Shown here: one piece after another, positions 45,780 through 52,873 of the stretch
Layout: every line of letters begins with the position of its first letter
How positions within the stretch are numbered: the first letter of the stretch is position 1
The notes under the pieces: model-generated
The model's database searches: none
The model's input: only the letters and a program-made list of their open reading frames with translations
Told to the model about the DNA's origin: nothing
Translations under genes and position numbers: made by a program
NCBI RefSeq assembly: GCF_022129445.1
Contig: NZ_JADQAQ010000032.1
Coordinates: 1 to 52,873 of the forward strand
Source of the DNA: Photobacterium sp. Ph5
GTDB lineage: Bacteria; Pseudomonadota; Gammaproteobacteria; Enterobacterales; Vibrionaceae
Direction of reading: 5' to 3'
Length of the DNA: 52,873 nucleotides

Positions 45780-46538
45780 ATGCTAACAGTTAAAAGCATA
45801 CCCGCATTTAATGACAATTACATCTGGCTCATTCACAACAAAGATAATCACTGTGTCGTTGTCGATCCTGGTGATGCGACACCGGTTTTAGAAACCATCG
45901 ATAAATTCGGTTTTACCCTTGATGCTATTCTCATCACCCACCATCATCACGATCATATCGGTGGTATTAGCGAGCTAAAACGCCGTTTTCCCTCAACCAA
46001 AGTCGTCGGTCCGGTGAATGAGCCTATCCCAGGACTCACACAACCAGTAGAAGATGGTGACCAAGTGGATATTTTTGGTGAGCGTTTTATGGTGCTTAGT
46101 GTTCCGGGTCATACCTTAGGTCATGTGGCTTATGTCGGAGATGAAAAACTCTTTTGTGGTGATACTCTTTTCTCTGCTGGCTGTGGTCGCTTATTTGAAG
46201 GTACGCCAGCACAAATGTTCGATTCACTACAAAAAATTGCAGCCCTTCCTGACGAAACAGAAGTTTTTTGTGCCCACGAATATACTGCAAGTAACCTCGC
46301 TTTTGCCCTCGTTGCCGAACAAGATAACCCCCACCTACAACAATACCGCGATAAAGTTATTCGACTTCGTGCCAATGGCAAATCGACACTCCCTTCAACG
46401 CTAAGTCAAGAAAAACGCATTAATCCATTTCTGCGTTGCGATCAACCTAGCATCAAGCGTTCTGTTGCTGATAAAGCATATGATGACTCTGATCTTGAGA
46501 CATTCGCTGCACTTCGACGTTGGAAAGACAAGTTTTAA
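45780..46538 (+). CDS. gloB: Hydroxyacylglutathione hydrolase (glyoxalase II)
   Basis: GloB hydrolyses S-D-lactoylglutathione in methylglyoxal detoxification. The 252-residue metallo-beta-lactamase-fold enzyme has the binuclear metal motif THHHHDH (residues 53-59; ligands His54, His56, Asp58, His59), GHTLGHVAY and [17 protein letters not shown], and a C-terminal HEYTASNL substrate helix. It is divergent from yafS and upstream of mltD, as in E. coli (where mltD is also adjacent). Confidence 0.97.
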   Translation: MLTVKSIPAFNDNYIWLIHNKDNHCVVVDPGDATPVLETIDKFGFTLDAILITHHHHDHIGGISELKRRFPSTKVVGPVNEPIPGLTQPVEDGDQVDIFGERFMVLSVPGHTLGHVAYVGDEKLFCGDTLFSAGCGRLFEGTPAQMFDSLQKIAALPDETEVFCAHEYTASNLAFALVAEQDNPHLQQYRDKVIRLRANGKSTLPSTLSQEKRINPFLRCDQPSIKRSVADKAYDDSDLETFAALRRWKDKF

Positions 46539-46555
46539 TATACTAATCCTTGTCA

Positions 46556-46594
46556 CTAAGGTGGTTGGACACGTATTATCTCCAGCCACTTTAG
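46556..46594 (+). other. Long hairpin in the mltD leader
   Basis: CTAAGGTGG pairs with CCACTTTAG (nine pairs, one G-U) across a 21-base interior that can extend the stem by TGG/CCA. It ends 15 bases before the mltD ATG, where no Shine-Dalgarno is apparent. It is not followed by a T tract. Confidence 0.45.
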
Positions 46595-46609
46595 TAATAG
46601 ACGACTGTT

Positions 46610-48172
46610 ATGAAATCACGGATTCTTTTAGCAAGCGTGCTTTTATTAGTTGGCTGTCAAACCACACAGCCAGTCACTAAAAAGGCCGAGACTAACGATG
46701 TAAATACCGTCGTTGTAAAACCGACAGAGAAAGTCATTCCTCCCTTGTTTGAATCCCAACCAAGCAAGGTGACTTCAGAAGTAAAAAAAATAACACCTCA
46801 GCAACAAAAAAATGTCTGGGATCGCATTGGCATGCAGATCGATACCCACATCCCAAATAATAAACGTATCCGTTATTACCGTAACTGGTACTTAAAGCAC
46901 CCTCGTAATTTAGAAATCATTGCAGAGCGTGCTCAACCTTTCTTGTACTACATTACAGAACAAGTTGAAAAACGCGGTATGCCATTAGAAATTGCCTTAC
47001 TACCTATAGTAGAAAGCTCATTTGATCAAAATGCCTACTCGAGTATGGCTGCTGCTGGTTTATGGCAAATAATCCCAGATACTGGTCGTCGCTTTGGCTT
47101 AAAACAAAATAGTTGGTACGACGGTCGTCGCGATATTGTAAAATCGACAGAAGCGGCATTAAAGCTACTGACTTACCTCAATAAAAAATTTGATGGTAAT
47201 TGGCAATATGCACTTGCTGCTTACAATACTGGTGAAGGCCGAGTATTTAGCGCAATTAAGAAGAACAAAGCACTGGGTAAATCAACCGATTATTGGGATT
47301 TAGATCTACCGGATGAAACAAGCAGTTATGTGCCTAAACTTTATGCGGTCGCTGATATAATCAAAAACCAGAAAAAGTACGGCATCATATTACCAGCAAT
47401 CAGTAATAAACCCGCGGTTTCAGTGGTAAAGCCCAATACACAAATAGATTTAGATATCGCAGCGAAATTTGCAGGCATTAGTACCTCAGAAATAAAGGCA
47501 TTAAATCCGGCTTATCGTCGAGGCGTTACTGCACCTAATGGATTAAACCATTTGTTATTGCCAATAAACAGCGTAAATAAATTTAATCGCGCATTAGCTA
47601 ATAACAAGAATAAAGCATTAAGTACGACGACGACGACCTACACCGTTAAGTCTGGAGACAGCTTAGGTGTAATCGCCGCTCGCCATAACACAACAATCAG
47701 TGTAATTAAGCAAACGAACCACCTAAAAACAAATCATATTCGTATTGGTCAAAAACTGAAACTGCCATCAACAAGTTATGCATTAGTCAGTTCTCAGCAC
47801 CGTAATGCTATTACTCAAACTCACCACACTGTTCGTCAAGGTGATAGTTTGTGGACAATTGCACGTCAATATAACACCTCAGTTAAAGCATTAGCGAAAG
47901 CCAATAAGCTCTCAACCAAAGCAACATTGCGCTTAGGTCAAAAACTGAAAGTAGCTAACAACGATGTATCACAAAAGACAGAGAAATCTACCAATAAAGC
48001 CAAAACAATCAACTACAAAGTAAAAAGTGGTGATAGCTTAAGTGTTATTGCTCAACGTCACAACGTGACAGTAAAACAAATAGTAAAATGGAATAATCTC
48101 AATAGTAAAAAATATCTAAAACAGGGCCAAACGCTTAAATTGGTTATAGATACAAGCAAGGTTAAAGCATGA
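46610..48172 (+). CDS. mltD: Membrane-bound lytic murein transglycosylase D
   Basis: MltD cleaves peptidoglycan glycan strands to form anhydromuropeptides. The 520-residue lipoprotein has lipobox LLVGC (Cys about residue 16) and an SLT lysozyme-like domain with catalytic Glu135 (LLPIVESSFD) and AAAGLWQIIPDTGRRFGL. Three LysM peptidoglycan-binding repeats start near residues 344 (YTVKSGDSLG), 405 (HTVRQGDSLW) and 468 (YKVKSGDSLS). E. coli MltD has two LysM repeats. The stop overlaps the YIP1 gene start (ATGA). Confidence 0.96.
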   Translation: MKSRILLASVLLLVGCQTTQPVTKKAETNDVNTVVVKPTEKVIPPLFESQPSKVTSEVKKITPQQQKNVWDRIGMQIDTHIPNNKRIRYYRNWYLKHPRNLEIIAERAQPFLYYITEQVEKRGMPLEIALLPIVESSFDQNAYSSMAAAGLWQIIPDTGRRFGLKQNSWYDGRRDIVKSTEAALKLLTYLNKKFDGNWQYALAAYNTGEGRVFSAIKKNKALGKSTDYWDLDLPDETSSYVPKLYAVADIIKNQKKYGIILPAISNKPAVSVVKPNTQIDLDIAAKFAGISTSEIKALNPAYRRGVTAPNGLNHLLLPINSVNKFNRALANNKNKALSTTTTTYTVKSGDSLGVIAARHNTTISVIKQTNHLKTNHIRIGQKLKLPSTSYALVSSQHRNAITQTHHTVRQGDSLWTIARQYNTSVKALAKANKLSTKATLRLGQKLKVANNDVSQKTEKSTNKAKTINYKVKSGDSLSVIAQRHNVTVKQIVKWNNLNSKKYLKQGQTLKLVIDTSKVKA

Positions 48173-48858
48173 CACCATCCAAAAATCCATTAATGGCGCT
48201 TGTTGATCTTTTCCGTTCGCCGATTGATTGTTTCGCAGCGGTTTATGAACGTCCTAAGTGGGCGTTCTTACCCTATATCATTATTATTTTGGGCTCATTT
48301 ATCTTTTGGGGAAGTTATTTCAATCACGTTGATCTACCTTGGTTACAACAAGCTTTACAAAACCAACTAGGTAGTGTTGATGAATCTGTGAAACAAGCGT
48401 GGCTAACAAAAGAAGTATTATTAGCTGGAGAGGTCTTTAGCGATTTTTCAGGTAGAACTGCAGTTATTTTTCTATTAGCGCTATGGCTGAAAATGGCAAC
48501 AAAAGGTAGTCAATATCAACATAGCTATGGCAAATGGCTAGCCGCTTCCTGCTTTATCATGTTACCGGCCTTTATTGGTGATATTGCTAGCTACATCAAT
48601 GTCCTATTTAATTCTGCAAATATTCTGCCCAATGCTGCTGATTTAAATAGTCTTAATGGATTATTAAAGTTACCTTTAAACAATCCATGGGCACCATTTG
48701 CAACCACAATACCATTGTTAGCACCTTGGTATATTGCACTCACTTATGCCGCAGTAGGCGCTTGGACTGATTTCGACCGCCCTAAAGCCATTATTGTTGC
48801 TGTATTACCTTGGGCATTAACACTTATCATTTGGCCACTACTGATTATCGTGGCCTAA
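48169..48858 (+). CDS. YIP1-family inner-membrane protein
   Basis: This 229-residue protein has about five membrane segments and the YIP1 domain: a SPIDCFAAVYERPKW amphipathic N-terminus, then PYIIIILGSFIFWGSYF, and a C-terminal ALTLIIWPLLIIV helix. Its ATG lies within the mltD stop (four-base overlap), so translation is probably coupled. Bacterial YIP1 proteins have no agreed function. Confidence 0.84.
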   Translation: MTPSKNPLMALVDLFRSPIDCFAAVYERPKWAFLPYIIIILGSFIFWGSYFNHVDLPWLQQALQNQLGSVDESVKQAWLTKEVLLAGEVFSDFSGRTAVIFLLALWLKMATKGSQYQHSYGKWLAASCFIMLPAFIGDIASYINVLFNSANILPNAADLNSLNGLLKLPLNNPWAPFATTIPLLAPWYIALTYAAVGAWTDFDRPKAIIVAVLPWALTLIIWPLLIIVA

Positions 48859-48880
48859 TAACGACCGAGACTCGCTTTCT

Positions 48881-49732
48881 TTATTTTAATCTAAACGATG
48901 CGAGTAGCGGATTATGATCAGAAGCATCTGTTTTAGGTGCTTCTGATTTCACTAACGTTAAATCACGGTAGTACAGATGATCAAGATGCTTACCTAAGAT
49001 ACGAATACGTTGATCATCAGCAAATGATACTTCTTTCAATCCTAACGAATGGGCAAAAGACTTCAGCACTTTAATTCGCCCCTGACGCCAAGTATTAAAA
49101 TCCCCAGCTAAAATAATTGGACCAACATGCTTGGACAAAACATCTTTCAAACTATTTAACTGCGCTTTATACTCATCAAGTCCTAACGCAAAGTTCACAC
49201 CATGCAAATTCACAACAACCAATGTTTGTCCATTTGAAAGTGAAAATTCTGATAACAATGCAGACTTTGGCAAACGTAACCAAGGCTCCATCGCTAAATA
49301 AGCACACGTCTGCTTAGAATCCACGCGAGATAAATTCATCACTCCTGCAGGCGTATCTAGGAAACGAAAAGCATTCGCCATCCGTACTTTCCAGCTATTC
49401 GCATCTAAATACGATTTTAAATCAGTATTTAAGCTCGCTTCTTGCAGTAAAACTAAATCCGTTCCTGTTGAAAAAGACTCTAAAGCCTTACGCCAATTAC
49501 TGCGTTGTTGTTTATAGATGTTCCAAACTGCTACCGTTAATTCACCATCAATATCCAGTGGTGGTGCAATTACACTTTCCATACAACGATATGAAAAATG
49601 CGGAGCAAAAACCTCATTAGTAACATCGGGTTGTGTTGATATATCAAAAGAGGCATTAAAAGCACCAAGACCTAATGCACCTGCAACCACCCCGACACCA
49701 GCAACAAGCTTCGTTTTTGTATAACGTGCCAT
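48881..49732 (-). CDS. yafD: Endonuclease/exonuclease/phosphatase-family protein (YafD type)
   Basis: This 283-residue EEP-fold protein has catalytic motifs LVLLQEASLN (metal-binding Glu, near 95), VVNLHGVNF, ILAGDFNTWRQGR (near 205), LDHLYYRD (near 250) and the C-terminal SDHNPLLASF (near 270). An N-terminal hydrophobic segment (about residues 8-26) suggests a membrane anchor or export signal, so it may act outside the cytoplasm. Position near mltD and gloB supports the YafD assignment. Whether it cuts nucleic acid or another phosphodiester is unknown. Confidence 0.87.
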   Translation of the reverse strand: MARYTKTKLVAGVGVVAGALGLGAFNASFDISTQPDVTNEVFAPHFSYRCMESVIAPPLDIDGELTVAVWNIYKQQRSNWRKALESFSTGTDLVLLQEASLNTDLKSYLDANSWKVRMANAFRFLDTPAGVMNLSRVDSKQTCAYLAMEPWLRLPKSALLSEFSLSNGQTLVVVNLHGVNFALGLDEYKAQLNSLKDVLSKHVGPIILAGDFNTWRQGRIKVLKSFAHSLGLKEVSFADDQRIRILGKHLDHLYYRDLTLVKSEAPKTDASDHNPLLASFRLK

Positions 49733-49828
49733 ACTAACCCTTAAACAGAGTAAGCCAGCCTATTGAACATAAGCTGACTTATAAAAAATGGATATTTAAA
49801 GTTTGAAATTCTGTTTCAGAAAGGGATG

Positions 49829-50164
49829 TTAGTAATGTTCGCCATTATCATAATAAGCCGTCGCAGTTAATGCAGTAAAAATAACAGCAACATCTTGATT
49901 ATTATCATCCAGTGCTTTACGCACAGAAGCAGTGATCACAGCAGCCACTTTATCTTGCGTTTCTTGTCCGCGATCAAACCACAATACCTCTACAAACGGG
50001 TAAGCATCAGATACTTCTCCGTCAAAAATAAAAGATGCTGGAATATGCTCTAAAGTAAAGTCTTCACGAGGGCATGACATGAGTGGTTGAAGTTCATCAA
50101 CAAGTTCTGTTGATAAGATTTTCACTGCATCAAACTCTACAGCACGGAAACGAAGATGAGGCAT
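49829..50164 (-). CDS. DUF1904 small protein
   Basis: This 111-residue protein has MPHLRFRAVE at the start and CPREDFTLEHIPASFIFDG and FVEVLWFDRGQETQDKVAA segments that recall DUF1904 and, more distantly, tautomerase-fold proteins. Function unknown. The start at 50164 has AAGGAG 7 bases upstream; the frame to 50197 would pass through that ribosome site. It stands apart from yafD by about 100 bases. Confidence 0.75.
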   Translation of the reverse strand: MPHLRFRAVEFDAVKILSTELVDELQPLMSCPREDFTLEHIPASFIFDGEVSDAYPFVEVLWFDRGQETQDKVAAVITASVRKALDDNNQDVAVIFTALTATAYYDNGEHY

Positions 50165-50677
50165 GAACTCTCCTTGATTAATCAATGTTAGCAGCACTAG
50201 ATTACCACTTTATCTTACCTAAGCTCGAAATTTTATTGTTAGCGATAGGTCAATCTCTATGCATTCGCATCTTAATCATACCCCTCATTTCCCGTTTTTA
50301 CACTACACAACAAAATCAAGAATTAATAAATTCATTCAGTTACATTTCAATTTTTAATTTATTTATCTCAACATTGATACAACCACTATTAATAACTATA
50401 TTTTTAATAATCTAACACGCATTTATTTCAACATTAACGATCTTTGGTATTAAATAAAAGCAAGCCAAACATCAAAAATAATAAGCAATAACATTCAATC
50501 AGTTAGACTCAGATTGCAACATTTAATTAACAAAAAAATATTACAGAAAACAATAATCGATAATCACTATTTCATACACGATAAAGATAAAAAAATACTC
50601 TTTTATTTAGATCATATTTTTATTTAAACACACCGCTAATTTTGGTGAGATAAACTAACCTAACAGGGTGTTATGAA
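50165..50677. other. AT-rich gap before the GMC oxidoreductase
   Basis: These 513 bases are strongly AT-rich and hold no credible gene. A 76-codon hydrophobic frame (50185-50415) lacks a ribosome site and looks like chance. No terminator-like hairpin or clear operator is seen. Confidence 0.5.
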
Positions 50678-52723
50678 ATGAAAACATACCGTTATCCAGT
50701 AATAATACGAAACCTACTTATTAGTTTATTCGTTTCTTTCTCTCTCTATTTACATGCTCAACCCTATACTGAATCGTATGACTATATTGTGGTCGGTGCT
50801 GGCGCTGGAGGTGGCCCTCTCGCCTCTAGTCTTGCCGAGCGTGGCTTTTCAGTCTTACTCGTTGAAGCTGGTAATCTACGAGAAGACGATAAAGATTTTA
50901 TGGATGCACCGGTTTTACATGTGAAAGCAAGCGAACACCCTCGCTTATCTTGGCAATATTATGTCAATCACTATAGCGATCCCAATCGAAACCGATTAGA
51001 CAGCAAACATTGCCCTGAAAAAGCAGGATGTCCTAGTAATAAACAAGGTATCTTCTACCCTCGCGGATCGACAATTGGTGGTTCAAGCGCTGTTAACGCG
51101 ATGATATCGGTCATACCACATAATAGTGATTGGAATAATATCGCAGATATAACTGGTGACGATTCATGGTCTGCACAAAATATGCGCCATTATCTCACCA
51201 AAGTAGAACGTAATCTTTACGGTAAAAATGAACATCAAGGACATGGTTCTCAAGGGTGGTTACCCATAAACCATAACGCATTAATCGCACCGCACGCTAA
51301 TGGTAGTTTATATTCACCACTATCACCCAAGGTTAAATTTAGTTATTTAAGTATTATTGCAGGGGCTGGAAAGCAAGCCGATAAAGGTAAACCTGATCAC
51401 CCTAGTCTATTCTTTCCTTTTAAAAACATTAATGCCCTCCGCAACGGTAAAGAGCCTGAAGGGCTTTACCAAGTTCCTGTTGCTGTAAATGAACATGGTC
51501 GTCGAGGTGGAGTGGCAGGTCGTATACTTTCAGCTATTGAGGCAGGCTATCCACTCACGCTTAAGACCAATACACTCGCGACAAAAGTTATTATCAATCA
51601 GCAACCCGGTTTAAAACCTAAAGCGCAAGGTGTTGAAGTATTGCATGGAGCGCATCTCTACAAAGCAGATCGCAATGCGGGGAATACCTTTCCTCCCTCT
51701 CCAACTTACTACCAAGCTAATAAAGAAGTGATTCTATCAGCAGGCGCATTTAACACACCACAACTACTAATGTTATCAGGAATAGGCGATCGAAATGAAC
51801 TCAGTACGCATGGTATTACAACTAAAGTACATCTACCAGGTGTCGGTAAAAACCTCCAAGATCGCTACGAAGTACCTATTGTATTTGAAAAAAGAAAGCG
51901 TTTCTGGATCTTTGATTTTGGACCTAAAAACTTTCCAGCCCTACAAAACTGTAATTATAACCCAACTAATAAAGATCATTGTCACTACGCTTGGGAGCGA
52001 AACCAACAAGGGGTATACACTCAACCAGGTGCACTAATTAGTATGGTAACTAAATCTCAGCGCTATGATATTCATGGCAATAAAAAAGCAATTAATCATG
52101 AAATCGAGCAGTTAGACCCTGATTTATATATGTTTGCCCTTGGTGGTACGTTTAAGGGCTACTACCCAGGCTATAGTAATGATACGTTCGATCCCGATAA
52201 TCAATACACATGGTTGATTTTAAAAGGACACAGTAAAAACCGAGGCAGTGTCACACTTCGAAGTGCCGACCCTTTAGAAACCCCCATTATCAACTTCAAA
52301 TACTTTGGCGACCCAAAAGCAGGTGTCTTACCAAGTGATGAACATTACGATGATTTAGAGGCGATAATGAAAGGTGTAAAACTATTAAGAAAAACGGCTC
52401 AATACTCAACAAACCTTACTTTTGGTAAAGTTTATCATCGAGAAGTCTGGCCTGGGCGACACGTTAATACACAACGAGAAATACAAAATTTTATTATGAA
52501 TGAATCATGGGGACACCATGCATCCTGTACTGCAAAAATTGGTCATATCGACGATGATATGGCAGTTCTAGATAGTAACTTTAAAGTCCATGGAACAGAG
52601 GGATTACGAGTAGTAGATGCAAGCGTCTTTCCTAATATTCCTGGATTTTTCCCAGCTGTTGCCATTTATATGCTCAGTGAAAAAGCTGCAGATATGATCG
52701 CACAAGATGCTTTCAATTATTAA
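50678..52723 (+). CDS. Exported GMC-family FAD oxidoreductase
   Basis: This 681-residue protein has a Sec-type signal peptide (about residues 1-27, cut near LHA), then the FAD Rossmann motif VVGAGAGGGPLASSLAERG (near 38) and the GMC signature PRGSTIGGSSAVNAMI (near 128-143). A second GMC signature region, LSAGAFNTPQLLMLSGIG, lies near 356. The C-terminal WGHHASCTAKIG contains the catalytic histidine, and PNIPGFFPAVAIYM follows. Cysteine pairs (HCPEKAGC; NCNYNPTNKDHC) suggest disulfides. The substrate is unknown: alcohols, sugars, choline and sterols are all possible in the family. The gene is isolated between an AT-rich gap and tRNA-Trp. Confidence 0.85.
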   Translation: MKTYRYPVIIRNLLISLFVSFSLYLHAQPYTESYDYIVVGAGAGGGPLASSLAERGFSVLLVEAGNLREDDKDFMDAPVLHVKASEHPRLSWQYYVNHYSDPNRNRLDSKHCPEKAGCPSNKQGIFYPRGSTIGGSSAVNAMISVIPHNSDWNNIADITGDDSWSAQNMRHYLTKVERNLYGKNEHQGHGSQGWLPINHNALIAPHANGSLYSPLSPKVKFSYLSIIAGAGKQADKGKPDHPSLFFPFKNINALRNGKEPEGLYQVPVAVNEHGRRGGVAGRILSAIEAGYPLTLKTNTLATKVIINQQPGLKPKAQGVEVLHGAHLYKADRNAGNTFPPSPTYYQANKEVILSAGAFNTPQLLMLSGIGDRNELSTHGITTKVHLPGVGKNLQDRYEVPIVFEKRKRFWIFDFGPKNFPALQNCNYNPTNKDHCHYAWERNQQGVYTQPGALISMVTKSQRYDIHGNKKAINHEIEQLDPDLYMFALGGTFKGYYPGYSNDTFDPDNQYTWLILKGHSKNRGSVTLRSADPLETPIINFKYFGDPKAGVLPSDEHYDDLEAIMKGVKLLRKTAQYSTNLTFGKVYHREVWPGRHVNTQREIQNFIMNESWGHHASCTAKIGHIDDDMAVLDSNFKVHGTEGLRVVDASVFPNIPGFFPAVAIYMLSEKAADMIAQDAFNY

Positions 52724-52786
52724 TTAACAGAAACCAATAATGCCTAAGTTAGGAGTATTATTGCTAGGCCAATCTACAAATGTAAA

Positions 52787-52816
52787 AAAGCCTCGTCATT
52801 TCTGACGAGGCTTTCT
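52787..52816 (-). terminator. Terminator between the GMC gene and tRNA-Trp
   Basis: AAAGCCTCGTCA pairs with TGACGAGGCTTT around TTTC. On the minus strand a run of six T follows, so it best ends the tRNA transcript; on the plus strand only TTTCTTG is present. Confidence 0.85.
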
Positions 52817-52822
52817 TGAAGA

Positions 52823-52873
52823 TGGCAGGGGTGGAGAGATTCGAACTCCCAACACGCGGATTTGGAATCCGCT
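52823..52873 (-). tRNA. tRNA-Trp (anticodon CCA), 5' part cut off by window edge
   Basis: On the minus strand the sequence shows the anticodon arm GCGGA-TTCCAAA-TCCGC (anticodon CCA), a variable loop, the T arm GGGAGTTCGAATCTCTCC, acceptor 3' strand and encoded CCA (ending at 52823). The D arm and the 5' acceptor strand lie beyond the window. Confidence 0.93.

Noticed and set aside
45737..45817. N-terminal extension of yafS over the gloB start
   Set aside because: It would overlap gloB head to head and does not resemble YafS; the ATG at 45736 is adequate.
50185..50415. A 76-codon hydrophobic open frame in the AT-rich gap
   Set aside because: No ribosome site, low-complexity Ile/Leu-rich composition expected from AT-rich DNA, and no family resemblance.
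1..52873. CRISPR array, insertion sequence, prophage or integron
   Set aside because: No regularly spaced repeats, transposase, integrase or phage-like frames were seen anywhere in the window.

Overview
The window is a stretch of gammaproteobacterial core chromosome, most likely from the Vibrionaceae and probably Photobacterium or a close relative. That placement rests on recalled protein families, on Vibrionaceae-type genes (TIGR03503, DUF2066, DUF2069, a 483-type UraA) and on the moderately AT-rich base composition; it has not been tested by a search. Coding density is high. I see no CRISPR array, insertion sequence, prophage or obvious genomic island. Both edges cut through tRNA genes: tRNA-Leu(UAG) on the left and tRNA-Trp(CCA) on the right.

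The layout reads as three blocks that lie apart in E. coli. Block A (1-22726) resembles E. coli minutes 14-15. It holds tRNA-Leu, ubiF, mtgA (an extra gene here), miaB-ybeZ-ybeY-ybeX-lnt, a SYLF lipid-binding protein, a YbeL-type zinc-ribbon protein, leuS-lptE-holA, rsfS-rlmH-mrdA-rodA-rlpA, dacA, ybeD and lipB-lipA. It serves tRNA and ribosome maturation, lipoprotein acylation, LPS export, cell elongation and lipoate synthesis. Block B (22816-36131) resembles minutes 55-56. It holds bamC-dapA, gcvR, bcp, perM with a TusA-like gene, bepA, arsC-like, wrbA, a DUF2069 gene, a DUF2066 gene, uraA, upp and purM-purN. It serves outer-membrane assembly, lysine precursor synthesis, redox defence and purine/pyrimidine supply. 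Block C (36203-50164) resembles minute 5. It holds yafJ, gmhA, a SulP transporter, fadE, a TIGR03503 gene, dnaQ, rnhA, yafS, gloB, mltD, a YIP1 gene, a yafD-type EEP protein and a DUF1904 gene. A secreted GMC-type flavoprotein (50678-52723) sits alone between a 513-base AT-rich gap and tRNA-Trp and is the most accessory-looking gene.

Regulatory signals that can be read directly include PurR-type boxes upstream of uraA and in the upp/purM divergent region, a FadR-type box and a CRP-type site between sulP and fadE, extended -10 promoters before rsfS and dacA, a consensus -10 that overlaps the apparent ATG of lipB, and about fifteen intrinsic terminators. Several start codons were moved from the longest open frame (ybeL-like, leuS, ybeD, lipB, lipA, dapA, gcvR, DUF2069, uraA, upp, purN, rnhA, yafS, DUF1904) using Shine-Dalgarno sequences, family N-termini or promoter positions.

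I found no convincing new multi-gene system. The points most worth checking are the Sec-type exported GMC flavoprotein, the GC-rich leader structure of sulP, the regulatory clusters, the absence of hda and nadD from their E. coli positions, and several unexplained leader hairpins.
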